Shown here piece by piece: positions 1 to 9,397 of a stretch of 11,555 nucleotides of DNA; the first letter of the stretch is position 1; each line of letters begins with the position of its first letter. The notes under the pieces are model-generated. The model was given only the letters and a program-made list of their open reading frames with translations. It searched no databases and was not told the origin of the DNA. Where the stretch lies: NCBI GenBank assembly GCA_004151065.3, contig NWUY0300134387.1:1-11555 (forward strand), in the 5' to 3' direction. The stretch is from Larix sibirica (lineage: Eukaryota > Streptophyta > Pinopsida > Pinales > Pinaceae). The position numbers and the translations under genes were made by a program.

Positions 1-162
1 CTTGGAAGTTATAGTGGCAACAAACCAAAATCAACCCCGTGTCACACGAGTACGAGCCCGGCCCAGTTACTGATTCCTCCAGATACCAAAAAATATACAA
101 AAAAAAAACATTGTAATAAAAATAAAATAAAAATTAGAAAAGATCATTATGACAAAAATCTT

Positions 163-420
163 TTTTTCTATAATTTCTAGGTCATTTTTCATTTAAGGTT
201 ATAGTAAAGCAAATTTATTTAACATATCCCTCATTATGTAAACCTTTAATATGATTAATACAAGGATTTCTAAACAAACTTATCAATTATACTATATTTT
301 CTAGTTAATCCTTCATTAAAGCCTATAGCATAGGAAAGTTATTCAAGCTATCTCTCATTTATATAAAAAGTAAACTTCTAATATGATAAAAGTGGCTTTA
401 TAAACATACTCCAAATTATA
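163..420. repeat. Old tandem duplication, period ~124-129 bp
   Basis: Unit 1 (about 163-291) and unit 2 (about 292-420) share, in order, TTTCTAG, a CATT-AAG--TATAG block, A-ATCTCTCATT-like and CTAATATGAT-like blocks, TTTCTAAACA/TTATAAACA, and CAAATTATA-like ends. They are diverged and differ by small gaps. The stretch before (1-162) is AT-rich with A-runs and no recognised feature. Confidence 0.6.
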
Positions 421-2128
421 ATAATAGTAATTATTACACTTTAACCATTAATTTAAAATTGAAATTCTAAAAACAAAAATTCTACGATATATTAAATTAT
501 AGAGCCAACATTTTAAAATAAAATTTAGTTGTTTCTCAAATTGGTGTTAACAAAAACTATGAATAGGATTCTCCTTGTAATCATTACATCCCTGATGATG
601 GGCCACATTGGTTTGGTCCGAAAGGTTGAAGATAAAACGGACTATGGTATTTTTGGAATGTCCTTTAACTAAAAATAAGTCATACAAATAGAGAAACATA
701 ATAGACATCTAAGAAATTACTTAGCTCCATGTGAGTGTATTGAGTGTTCCAATTTCCATGGTGATTGTCAAGAGTTTCAATAACAAAAATAATCATATTA
801 GTGCTTCTTTCAAAAAACTATATTTAGTTCGTTTTTTATGAATTTTAACTTCAAATTCAAATAACAAAATAGACAACAAAACTGATATGTCCAATAACTT
901 TGTAGAACATTGCGCGCAACCATTCCAATATTAAGTCAACAAACCCAAGACACTAGTTATCATTCAAGCTTGAAAGGCAATGCACCTTGAATCTTCTAGA
1001 TTTGCACTTTATGGCTGCCTATTTTGACATGATGAGAGCATAGAAGTATTTAGTCATTGAAGAAGAGAAAGGCCAAGGCCTATATAGTTTTCTTTGTAAA
1101 ATTTGCAACCATTTCAATTGGGAATAAGCCATTTGAAACCAAGTTCTAGGAGGCTATTAAGAAAGGAAGCATAAGGCCCATTGCAACTTTCGCAAACTAG
1201 ATATAATCACTAATTTGAAGGTATTACATTCTCAATGTCGCATATGAAATTTGGACAAAGAAATAACCCTCAAATTGAACACTTATCTACCAAGCATACT
1301 AAGACCACCATAGATTGAGTTTATGCAAAGAAACACACATGGAACAATTAATAGTAGCAAGGGAAAGGATGGAATGGACCATGACACATCAAATTAATTT
1401 TTTTGAAGGTTTATGAAATTAGGGAACAACCTTTTATGATAGCCATATCCAAAAGCATTAAGCTTTGAAGTTGATTTTTTGTTACATTGTGCAGATTGTT
1501 ACCACCTAACATGTAGGGTTGACTTGATCATCATTTCCTATGTGATTTTCGATCGCATCCAACAATTCCACAAATGAAATCTCTAGTTTGGCCATGTTGA
1601 TAGACACTTTCATCTTGCTCAGCCTACCATGCCATATGCCAGAGACAGATGGTGACATCCAGTTGCATACTAGTGTTATGACATCCTCCCTACTTGACTT
1701 ATGGTAAATGCTTTCTTATGTGTGGACATGACAATAGGAGGTCAAAGATGTTACTCTGTAATGGCTCATGTATCCTCAAATATTGTTTCAATAGCTTAAA
1801 GAGCATCACAATGTGGTTGGAATTCTTCTTTCCTCATCAGATTAAGTGTATGACATTGCATGTTAGGTGTGCCCCTATGGATCTAAACAAGTGTGACCCT
1901 CATTTCAAGTTATTCACAACATATTACCTAGCCATCTTTCATATCATGTCATTCCGCTAGCTACTTTACCCATTTCCATAATGTTCAAAGGTACATACTA
2001 CTCCTATGTATGGTGCCCTATCCAAAATAAAAAGAGTCAACGTACTCTAAGGCAAGTCAAGCAAAATGATAAATATAATATATGTGAGCAATTGCCCCTT
2101 GCAAAAAGCCAGACTCCCTATGTCCCAA
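421..2128. other. Unrecognised AT-rich intergenic/intronic sequence
   Basis: No convincing gene. An 88-codon plus-strand frame at 1694-1960 and a ~60-codon minus-strand frame at about 1684-1511 (containing KVSINMAKLEISFVELLDAI) are open, but I recognise neither and they overlap stop-rich sequence. The stretch may be decayed retroelement DNA, given the LTR-like features that follow it, but no retroviral motif can be shown. Confidence 0.45.
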
Positions 2129-2350
2129 GTTATCAAAGCTAAATCTAAAGCAAAACAACTAAGCCAAAAAAGGCTAAAAAAAAAATTAAAAAACGAAAAA
2201 AAAATGAAAGTAAAAAAGAAAAGATAAAAAAGGGATCTTAAAAAGAAGCCACAAGGAAAGGGTTACTCAAGAAAAAAATTATTCCCCTCTAAGGCAGACA
2301 TATGGAAGAAAAATCATTAACCCCTAGCTCTTGAAAGCTAAGGGGCAAAC
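2129..2350 (+). mobile_element. A-rich Lys-coding stretch and purine tract, possible retroelement 3' end
   Basis: Poly-A-like sequence codes for Lys/Arg-rich peptides in two adjacent plus-strand frames (first frame 2129 to a stop at 2225, then a shifted frame to a stop near 2328). It is followed by the purine-rich GAAAGCTAAGGGGCAA (2333-2348). A basic tail and then a purine tract just before a putative LTR is the layout at the 3' end of many plant gypsy elements. This is inference from layout. No integrase motif was seen, and simple A-rich slippage is an alternative. Confidence 0.3.
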
Positions 2351-2872
2351 TTAGAACGCAGACATCCTCTCGTGATAGTTAATTCGTGAACCCCTTTCTC
2401 TAACATTACAGTTATTCCCCTTTCATTACATTACATTCATTTCATTACCCTCACTTTGCTTAAAAAATTTAAGAAGTTCACTTAGTCTTATTCATGTAAC
2501 ATAAAAATCTAGTTCAACTATAGTTTCACCATGGTAGTTCTAAGGTTATTGAGATAATTAATTAATGAGTTATTGACTAAAAGTGCATATAATTAAGTTG
2601 TCTTCTTAAGTCATACTTTATAACGTCTAACAATTGGTGATGTTCTATAGTTTATGTCCCCTTCTCCGAGGTGATGTGCCCCCCTTCTTCGTGCACCCGT
2701 GGGAGCTTCATGAGGCACTTCCTTCATCTTCTTGGTACAGGTGAGATGGCCAACCCTCCTTGATGATTTGGATGAGATTTGACCACCTTTTGACTCTTGG
2801 ATCATGCATTTTCACTAGTGAATAAAAATGGCACACATACGAAGTCGCTAATTTGTGGACTTTCCAGAGGGC

Positions 2873-3207
2873 GAGTTGCTATTTTTGCCTTGTCATGGAC
2901 CCTTGAGATACATGGCCTCATCCTTGGTTGGAGCGCTCCATCTCTTGAGGCTTCCTTCATCATGATTTGACTATTCCTTAGAGGATGAGTTGTTATTTTT
3001 TACTTGTCAAGCATTTAGATAAGGTTGTTATAACTTATAGCATGTTAGTTAGGTTTTGGACCAATCATTATTACTTTGACTACCTCTCCTATGGGCTCCT
3101 CTATTTTGTCCACTTCTCTTGGAGTGAGTTGCTAGTTTTGACTTGCCAACAAGGTTGTTACATCATTGAGTGGTCAAGATCTAGGATTGCTAGTTTTGAC
3201 CGTGTCA
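2873..3207 (+). repeat. Four dispersed copies of a 23-bp motif
   Basis: Copies at 2873-2895, 2987-3009, 3126-3148 and 3185-3207 follow GAGTTGCTA(T/G)TTTTGACTTGTCA with one to five differences each. Spacings are about 114, 139 and 59 bp. Two copies (2 and 3) are each followed shortly by AAGGTTGTTA. All are in the same orientation, upstream of the TATA box at 3234. Confidence 0.75.
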
Positions 3208-3232
3208 GTAAAGGATTTAGCAACTCTCTCAT

Positions 3233-3290
3233 CTATATAAGAAAGACCTCTCTCATTGTACTCCGATGGTTGGAACTTGCATATAATAAA
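3233..3290 (+). promoter_or_regulatory. TATA box plus nearby polyadenylation signal
   Basis: CTATATAAG at 3233-3241 is a near-consensus plant TATA box, with pyrimidine-rich sequence where transcription would start (about 3265). AATAAA lies at 3285-3290. So close a pairing of promoter and polyA signal fits the U3/R region of an LTR better than an ordinary gene. Confidence 0.45.
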
Positions 3291-3400
3291 TCTTTCTCTT
3301 GCACTTCTTGTCTATTTTTCTTATGTTAAGTATATGGGTTTAGTTGTAGAAATGATTTAAAGTGAAAAAAATGTAAGTCATATTTCTTTTTGTTCAAGTT

Positions 3401-5718
3401 ATAAGCATTGCATGGTGATTGAGTCACTTTGTTTCTATAATACTACAATGTTTTACTAACTAGATAGCTAGATTTTCAGCTTATCATATGTGCGTCTTGT
3501 AGTGGGTTTTCTAGTAGTAGTAATTTTATTACAAGTTTACTAAAGGTATTTTCAGCATTTGAAATCCTCCACTTGTGCACAAGAAGAAGTAATATCAAAG
3601 ACTAGGACTAGGGTATGAATTATTCTACCTACTCTTAATCTTTGATCACCAAGAGTCTCTCATTCTTCTCCAATGACCCCATGCCCTTTTGATTAGATTG
3701 TAGGTACTAGTCAAGAGACACTCTTTCTCTCTATTTTAAGCCAACAAAATAAATCATTCACTTCTTCTTGAGAACCTTTTAAAATCTGAAAATTAAGATT
3801 CGATCTCAGCCATTATAACAAGTGAAGAACATCTAAATCATCTCTTTTGGTGCTGCACTTCAATTCACTAATCGTGTGTTATAATGGTTATATGGTTATC
3901 TTTACTTGCTATAATTTAAAGCTGAAATTATATTAACGGTTTGATTTCAGATTTTTGTTCAATTCACCATAGTTAATTTTGTTTATCTATCAATGAACTA
4001 AACTTTATTTTATTTGGAGTTGTTTACAAAAAATCATTACTTGCACTCTAAAACAAACTTCTTCCTAATGTTATTTCAGATCTTTATTTGTTTTGCATGG
4101 TACATATACTTACTATTTCAGATCTGAAATTTAATGACACTTGCAAGTAACCAAGCACTTCTATGGCCTTTTTTATTTTCAGCACTTAGTTCTTTATTTT
4201 CAAAACTTTGCTGACAAATTATATTTCTAGAAGTTGCTGGAAAATTTATGTAGTTTTAACCATACAATCCCACTTGCAAATACATATTTTGGGTTACTAA
4301 CAACCTTAAATTGTTGGTTTATTTCTAGAATGAATGAAATGACTTTGTTTATGGTTTATTGAGATATATTTGTAGGATTCATTTCAGAATTAATTCACGA
4401 TATATTCCAAGCTTTAAATTAGCAGCTTTATAATCTTTCTTATGATTTAAAGCTTTATTTCCATTGCTGGTTATGTACATTTAACTCATCACTAATTGTA
4501 CACTACAACAGCAATGTCACCTTGATCAATACTTGTTAATGGGATGCACTTCACTTATTCATCTAACACTTATTGATCTAACTTATTGCAACAAATTTAT
4601 CACTCTTTAACATTGGCAAATCACTTAATGATCTTGTGCTGCTTACTTTCACTTGTTTCATATTGCAAGCAACTTAATGGATTCATGGATGTTGTTTTAA
4701 GATCTTTTCACATATTTTCCATAATCCAACCTTAATATAAGTAATTTGCCTCATTTCCTAGACTTAATTGCATTTAGGGAATCCCCCCTTAGTGGTTTGT
4801 CTAAGCCACTAGAAGTGAAGGGAAGTAGTTGTACGTGACAGCTACTCTATTTCCATAGTTGCATTTAGCTAGAACCCTTTGAGTCCTTTCATTCGGGGTG
4901 TTAGTTTTTGTGTCAAAACAAACCATATTTGATAATGTATTGGCCTGCATAATTGTATATGGATCAAGAACTGAAGAATTTGTGGTTTTTATGCATTAAA
5001 AAGGTCACCCCTTACACCTACCTTATATGACTTAGCTATTGGTGTTCTAGTCTATTTTATTGATAAAAGTGTGACCAAACTAGTTAAACAGTCCTCTGTC
5101 CTTAACATGCTGGATGGAGGGAAGTTATCTCTCACTCAGCCATCTATTAGTTTTGTCCAATTTGGCTGGAGTTCTTGTGATCTCTAAGAATTCTAAGTTG
5201 TTGAATCATAATCTCGGTTATTGCCTAAAAGTTGTGATTGCTTGGCTCTTAAGAGATAGGATGAGGGCCGTTAGAGAAAGCTGGCCAATAAGTAAGAGGT
5301 CATATAGTATCTGTTTTAATCCAACTTTAATAATTGGAAGCACTTTAACCAGGCATTTTGTATTGTAGTTATAAGATTTTTCTCGTGCAATTACAAATAA
5401 TATTAGCTTTATGTAAATTGAAATTAGTTAGTTGTTTTTATATAAACTGAATTTAGTTCGCTGTGGATTTCTTATGCCTAATATGTACATAAAAAATCCA
5501 AATAGTGGATTAAGCGGTATAGTTTATTCGACAATTTGAACAAGTATATAATGGAAAAAGGCATCATCATGCTAAGATTTTGCTAGAATGTATGTCTACG
5601 AAAAAATAGTTAGGTAAATATAAACACACACAGCAATACATGAATATGCACACATATACACAAGGAAGCATGATACCGTAGCCAAATAATAAGCAAGAAA
5701 GTCTGAAAGAGACTAGAC
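3401..5718. other. Long AT-rich stretch, no gene recognised
   Basis: No supported coding region. An 84-codon plus frame at 5114-5368 is unrecognised. The part from 3900 to 4450 repeats short words: ATTTCAGAT(C/T) several times and TTTAAAGCT/AAGCTTTAAA several times. A 21-bp near-repeat TAAA(T/C)TGAA(A/T)TTAGTT lies at 5414-5434 and 5443-5463. By gene order, this stretch should be intron downstream of the CNB exon, but the next CNB exon was not found. Confidence 0.5.
4115..4130. repeat. 16-bp perfect palindrome ATTTCAGATCTGAAAT
   Basis: A perfect two-fold symmetric sequence with no spacer. Partial versions (TTTCAGATCTTTAT near 4075 and GATTTCAGATTTT near 3943) lie close by, so it is probably a chance product of a locally repeated word rather than an operator. 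Confidence 0.6.
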
Positions 5719-5844
5719 CTGTCGGATAACAACATCTCCTGCACCAACTTGAACCTTTTCCATGCATTCATATAACATCTCAGATTGTGCCTTCGATAAT
5801 TTCTTGAACAGAAAATTTCCTTGCAATGCCCGTTCTATATGGTC
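5719..5844 (-). CDS. PP2C-CNB-kinase fusion protein, internal exon (start of first CNB domain)
   Basis: This 42-codon exon follows a TTGATTGAACAG acceptor. It encodes DHIERALQGNFLFKKLSKAQ, continues through ECMEKVQVGAG and ends in DVVIRQ at a CAG|GTCTAG donor. The pattern of an amphipathic helix, then F-LF--L, then a hydrophobic helix, then V--G--VI-Q is the N-terminal part of a cyclic-nucleotide-binding domain as in PKA regulatory subunits and PKG. The next exon should carry the Gly-rich GD-FYVV-G-E core, and none of the minus-strand sequence down to position 1 shows it. Known family architecture is PP2C, two CNB domains, then an AGC-type kinase, in a protein of roughly 1,050-1,100 residues. 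About 163 of those residues are in this window. The sequence cannot show whether this copy is expressed, but the reading frame is clean. Confidence 0.87.
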
Positions 5845-6041
5845 CTGTTCAATCAATTTAAACAGAGCAAAAAAGTATTCAACTTTGCTGACCAGAAGGA
5901 AAAACCAGCATGCTTACATGAGTAAAGACCTAGAATTAAGTGAAATCTGCTATATTGATTAATAACCCATCAAATATAAGTTCTCAAATAAAAGAGATGC
6001 ATGTTTATCATTTAACAAAGGAAATAGGAAAGGTAATTAAC
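5845..6041 (-). other. Short intron between linker and CNB exons
   Basis: A 197-bp minus-strand intron with donor TTA|GTTAATT and acceptor GATTGAACAG. It is phase 0. The donor departs from the GTAAGT/GTATGT consensus, so splicing efficiency here is less certain than at the other junctions. Protein continuity (..KTPEEL joined to DHIERAL..) supports it. Confidence 0.75.
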
Positions 6042-6272
6042 TAATTCTTCGGGAGTCTTGTGATAGGATAAACTTGGAGGAGCCCAAGCAGGACCATGCT
6101 CTAAAGAAGACTCAATTGCCCTGAGACGTGCTCGTGATAAATCATGTCGTACAGGACAAGAGGTCCGCACACTCTCCCCATTAGATAGGGGTGATTCATT
6201 GCCCTCTTCCGCTCCTGAGAGTTCTTCGACTAGTTTTGCATTATTATTATTAACCAGCTTTACTGTACCTAA
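6042..6272 (-). CDS. PP2C-CNB-kinase fusion protein, internal exon (interdomain linker)
   Basis: This 77-codon exon joins the phosphatase domain to the cyclic-nucleotide-binding region. It begins after a TTTTTGTTATCAG acceptor with LGTVKLVNNNNAKLVEEL and runs through an acidic, Ser-rich, probably disordered stretch (GAEEGNESPLSNGES). It then reaches HDLSRARLRAIESSLEHG and PPSLSYHKTPEEL. The RHDLSRARLRAIE block is the conserved part I associate with the region just before the first CNB domain in the plant fusion protein. Four consecutive AAT codons give an NNNN run, a small coding microsatellite. The donor is TTA|GTTAAT, a weak match to consensus, but it is the only GT that keeps the exon at 77 codons and joins in phase 0 to the next exon. 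No internal stop or frameshift is present. Confidence 0.85.
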
Positions 6273-6388
6273 CTGATAACAAAAAGACATTTTATTTCAG
6301 TTGGCTTAAAAATCTGAAATTTAGGCAGTAAAAGCTATTATATATTTGAAAAACTGACTTGCAAGGTTGAATGGAAGATATGGCATAC
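6273..6388 (-). other. Short intron between PP2C and linker exons
   Basis: A 116-bp GT..AG intron on the minus strand with donor AAT|GTATGC and acceptor TTTTTGTTATCAG. It joins phase 0 to phase 0 and is AT-rich like typical plant introns. The apparent minus-strand continuation of the upstream exon frame into this intron reaches a stop, which agrees with removal by splicing. Confidence 0.8.
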
Positions 6389-6520
6389 ATTTTGCAAGCC
6401 ATTAATCTGTACAATAATAACTGTAATGTCATCAGTGCGAGTTTCAAACTCCAACCATAACCGGTATGATTCAGCAACAATTTCAGCACAGGCATCGTGA
6501 GGATCTTTGAATTTGGCAAC
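6389..6520 (-). CDS. PP2C-CNB-kinase fusion protein, internal exon (end of PP2C domain)
   Basis: This 44-codon exon encodes the C-terminal end of a PP2C-family Ser/Thr phosphatase domain. It starts after a ...GGTGCAG acceptor with [20 protein letters not shown] and ends with [18 protein letters not shown] before a GTATGC donor. TRTDDIT corresponds to the last conserved PP2C motif, whose Asp coordinates the catalytic metal. The DA-C--IV-ESYRLWL segment followed by TRTDDIT is what I recognise from the plant protein that fuses PP2C, cyclic-nucleotide-binding and kinase domains (At2g20050 type). Identification rests on recalled family similarity, not a search. The two following exons supply the expected next parts in order and in frame, which strongly supports the call. 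The preceding exon, which should carry the rest of the PP2C core, is not visible between 6521 and 11555. An ATG lies just upstream of the exon but within the intron and is not a start codon. Confidence 0.88.
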
Positions 6521-8843
6521 CTGCACCATGCAAGCCTTGATAAGACAGTTATTTACAATTAATTATGTAAAAGTCAAACAATGCAGTGAAAATGTGAAAA
6601 ACCTCTTCTTCCCAACCTTGCAGAGCAAGATTTTCAAATGCGGGACCAAATCAAAGATTTATGTGAATTGGACAAGGCTATCCTAAGCTTATTTTAGATA
6701 TCACCACTTGACAAAGATGGTGTCCAGCTGCAAGAAAGGTTGAAGGCTCAGATTTAATTTTGGGCATTCCAAGAACTGCTCAAAATACATTATATTCGCT
6801 CTTACTGTCATCTTCTCTTCAACACAACAACAATACTAAAAGGTTAGAAAATCTTCCTATAGTGAAATTATGTGTAAGCTGTTACTATGTCATTTCAAGT
6901 CCCTAAATCACTGGATATGATACTAGATTGGGTCCTTATTTCTAACATCAACCCATGTGTCTGCTATAACACCACTCGCAATATGTGCGTTTGAACTTTG
7001 AATCACATACTTCTCAGCCGCTGGAGAAACAAATCTGGCAAGGAAGCTAGCTGAACCATTATTTACATGGATGTTCAGTAGAATCACCACTTATGGTTTA
7101 ATAAACATGGAGCTAAGATCTGATTTCTGTATCAGCCAAAACTTGTCCATCAGGTACCTAAGGGATCAGTGCGAGGAAGCATTATACAGATATCTATTAT
7201 TTATAACAATGAGATGCCATGTCCTTGCATTTTAAAGTATTATAGGTGAGCTTTGCTGCCATAAGATAGCTTGCATAAGAAGCTAACAGTTGAAATAGAA
7301 AATTATTAAATAATAGTCAAGAATTAACGTCCTATTCAGATTACATCCAGGGTACTTAAGCAGCAAATGTTCAACTTAACTCCTTATCTGCATCTTGGAT
7401 AATGATTTTAAGGCTCCTTTGAGGAGATTTACTGTAAGTGCACAGTTACTATAATTTTTGTCCTCAGTTTGCCTCTGTCCCTATGTTGTGCATAAATATT
7501 AAATATCCTCCTACTCAATATTCCAGGTGTGTATAATTCTGCTTCAAGTGCATTTACTTAATGTCTATTCACAAGCAAGTCTAAGAACCATTGATGCCTG
7601 GCAAGTACCAAACCAGGTTTTGGTTAGACTCAAAAATTTCCAGATCCAAGGTACACCTCAACCGCAGTGAGGCTGTAGAGCTTGGATCCCTCTGTGAGTA
7701 AAATAAATTTTAATCTACTTATTAGAATCCTAAGCTAGATTGTAGTTAATTTAATGAAGTGGCGTCCATATGGTTGAGAGATGGACATATTTGATAAATT
7801 AGATCTAAAGTAGCTAATCTAAGTTACTTGAAGTAAAATGCAAAAATGACAATGAGCAGACTATGATGAGACTAGTGGTGAGACCACTTTTTTCTTGCAA
7901 GTTGCAATGCCCTTTAGGACTTTTAAAGAATGCTTGCTGGTCCATGACTTTTAGGACAGCAAACAAGCTTACCATAAGAAAGACAGAGGTCCAAAAAGGG
8001 GAAGAAATTGCCTAGAAGATGGGTAGTTTGACCGCCTTTCTCCCGAGACAAGGCTGCCATCTCTATGCTGCCTTATGGATGTCCAAATCTGCACTTTATT
8101 AGTAAAAAATTAGCAAGCATCAATCGATAAAAAGTGCAAGGGAGTACCGTTGGACAGCGTGCAAGTGTTCTTCCTTACTATACCCAACTGCCAACCTACA
8201 AATCTGCACTTACAACGGTTCTCTGGTGGTTTTAAACACATAGCTTTGTACATAATCTAGGAAAATATATGACTAATCTATAACATCCAAGTTTAAACCC
8301 TAGTACAAATAGAAAACAAATAGAAGTTATGGCAACTTGATGGCCAGTTCCAAGCATGGTAACTTGATGGAGTGACAGGGGTTTCCATTTCTACAAACAA
8401 ATAGAAAAATACTCTCATTTGAAGTTTTCTGTGAGATTATAATCTTCTTAAAAAACAAAGTTTCTTTCTAATCTGCAGGGCTTCCAATCTTTCAACAATA
8501 CTTTTTAACAGGCCTGCAAATCATATTCCAAAATGGTGTCCACAATTCTGTAAAAATCCCATGCTGCTGCAAAATTGTTCTGCTACACCATGTCTCTCTC
8601 AACTTTCCTTTGTAACAGTTTCTCAGAATGAAAGATGGTGTCTACAAGTCATTGATGTCCTTTAAACCAAATCTGTAATATTTCACATCCAGTGTGCCCA
8701 TCTTACAAATCTGTTACAGCAGATTTCACAGCTGTTAAAGGCAGTTAAATCAGCATAGCAATGTTAACAGCAGCATATCATTTCTGTTGGTGTAATGGCA
8801 GTTAAACTTGACTTTGTAATCTAATACTGACCATTAAAGTACT
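6521..8843 (-). other. Long-intron sequence, no gene recognised
   Basis: About 2.3 kb upstream, in transcript sense, of the PP2C exon. All frames are broken by stops and I see no further PP2C exon. Small features only: a compact hairpin at 7643-7688 (listed separately); a 13-bp direct repeat CAAATCTGCACTT at 8084-8096 and 8199-8211; a near-repeat GG(C/T)AACTTGATGG at 8331-8343 and 8358-8370; and CAAATAGAAAA at 8306-8316 and 8398-8408. The stretch from about 8300 to 8843 may be decayed internal sequence of the copia element that borders it, but no gag, protease, integrase or reverse-transcriptase motif is visible. Confidence 0.55.
7643..7688. repeat. Compact 46-nt stem-loop in the intron
   Basis: GATCCAAG (7643-7650) pairs with CTTGGATC (7681-7688). 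Inside it TACA (7652-7655) pairs with TGTA (7674-7677), and CCTCA (7656-7660) pairs with TGAGG (7668-7672) around the 7-nt loop ACCGCAG. That gives 17 perfect pairs interrupted only by small bulges. It is too short for a typical plant pre-miRNA and has no adjacent tRNA boxes. It could be part of a transposon end, a structured RNA fragment or chance. Confidence 0.6.
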
Positions 8844-9385
8844 TCATGATTCCCAGGGTTCCACAGTCTGGCCTGCCGGGCCACCATTTCCTCCATACAG
8901 CTGTCGATGCTCATCCACAGCAATGCCTATGACCACCTGCCGACTGCCGCTCACTTCACCAGCAGCTCTGTCGACCTGCTGTCCCGATCTGAGCCCGATC
9001 CACTCTTCAAAACTCCGATGGGAACCCACTTCCACCGACAGGCCCCGGTTCAACTCCTTGGAACCACCACACATCCACCCAGCCTGCTCAATGGCCGAGC
9101 CGCCACTTCCCACGGCACTTCCTGTTCGCCAGATCTCCCTGTCAGCTCGTGACTTGCAGGCCTGGCCCTACTCCCAGCTGCCTTCATGCTCAAGCTTCCA
9201 ACCCCACAAACTTCCCCGCTGCAATTGCTCTGTGAGCTCCAGACCAATTTGCCTCCGTCTGCACCTTGACGGAACAGCTCACTATCGAGACCGTAAGTCG
9301 TACGGCCTGTACCCTGGTGGTACAGTACAAAATCTCCCCCCACCCTTTTTTATTTCTCAACCATGTGCGGGGTTTCCTCAACCTC
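8844..9385 (-). mobile_element. Copia-type element: GC-rich 5' untranslated leader
   Basis: This stretch lies directly downstream, in minus sense, of the primer-binding site, so it should be the 5' internal leader of the retrotransposon. It is clearly richer in G+C than everything around it. That explains why several overlapping frames stay open on both strands. None of those translations resembles Gag, so I treat them as chance. Reading on the minus strand, the GC-rich block ends near CCCTGGGAATCATGAAGTAC. The ATG there runs into a stop after eight codons and no gag-like protein follows. A small inverted repeat TGTACC-CTGGT-GGTACA sits at 9308-9324. The element is decayed, truncated or non-autonomous. 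Confidence 0.6.
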
Positions 9386-9397
9386 GCTCTGATACCA
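9386..9397 (-). other. Primer-binding site for initiator Met-tRNA
   Basis: The plus strand reads GCTCTGATACCA, so the minus strand reads TGGTATCAGAGC. This is the exact 12-nt complement of the 3' end of plant initiator methionine tRNA used to prime reverse transcription in most plant copia elements. It sits directly next to a TG..CA LTR edge (minus strand ...TTTTCACA then TGGTATC), as expected. This fixes the element's orientation as minus. Confidence 0.92.

Larger units (their letters stand above)
2351..3400 (+). mobile_element. Possible decayed LTR, plus orientation
   Basis: The region carries repeated U3-like motifs (2873-3207), a TATA box (3234-3241) and an AATAAA (3285-3290) about 50 bp further on, in the order U3-R expects. 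It follows the purine tract described above. I could not define TG..CA ends, a primer-binding site or a target-site duplication. The call is therefore tentative, and the right limit is arbitrary. Confidence 0.3.

Noticed and set aside
1694-1960. 88-codon plus-strand frame as a gene
   Set aside because: No recognisable domain and no codon or context support; flanked by stop-rich sequence.
2985-3329. 114-codon plus-strand frame as a protein gene
   Set aside because: It covers the 23-bp repeats, the TATA box and the AATAAA; its translation is low-complexity and matches nothing I know.
3796-3812. T-arm-like GATTCGATCTC as a tRNA gene
   Set aside because: No matching acceptor stem, D-arm or A-box at the proper distance on either strand.
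5567-5962. Minus frame 5567-5767 and plus frame 5762-5962 as genes
   Set aside because: The first overlaps the CNB exon in another frame and its ATG is inside that exon; the second is antisense to the same exon and the following intron.
6292-6519. 75-codon minus-strand frame starting MPNSKILT
   Set aside because: Shadow frame of the PP2C exon at 6389-6520; the other frame carries the conserved TRTDDIT motif.
8844-9343. Minus-strand frames (89 and 97 codons) as Gag
   Set aside because: They are in the right place but show no Gag-like or zinc-knuckle motif, they overlap each other in different frames, and they end without continuing into protease or integrase.
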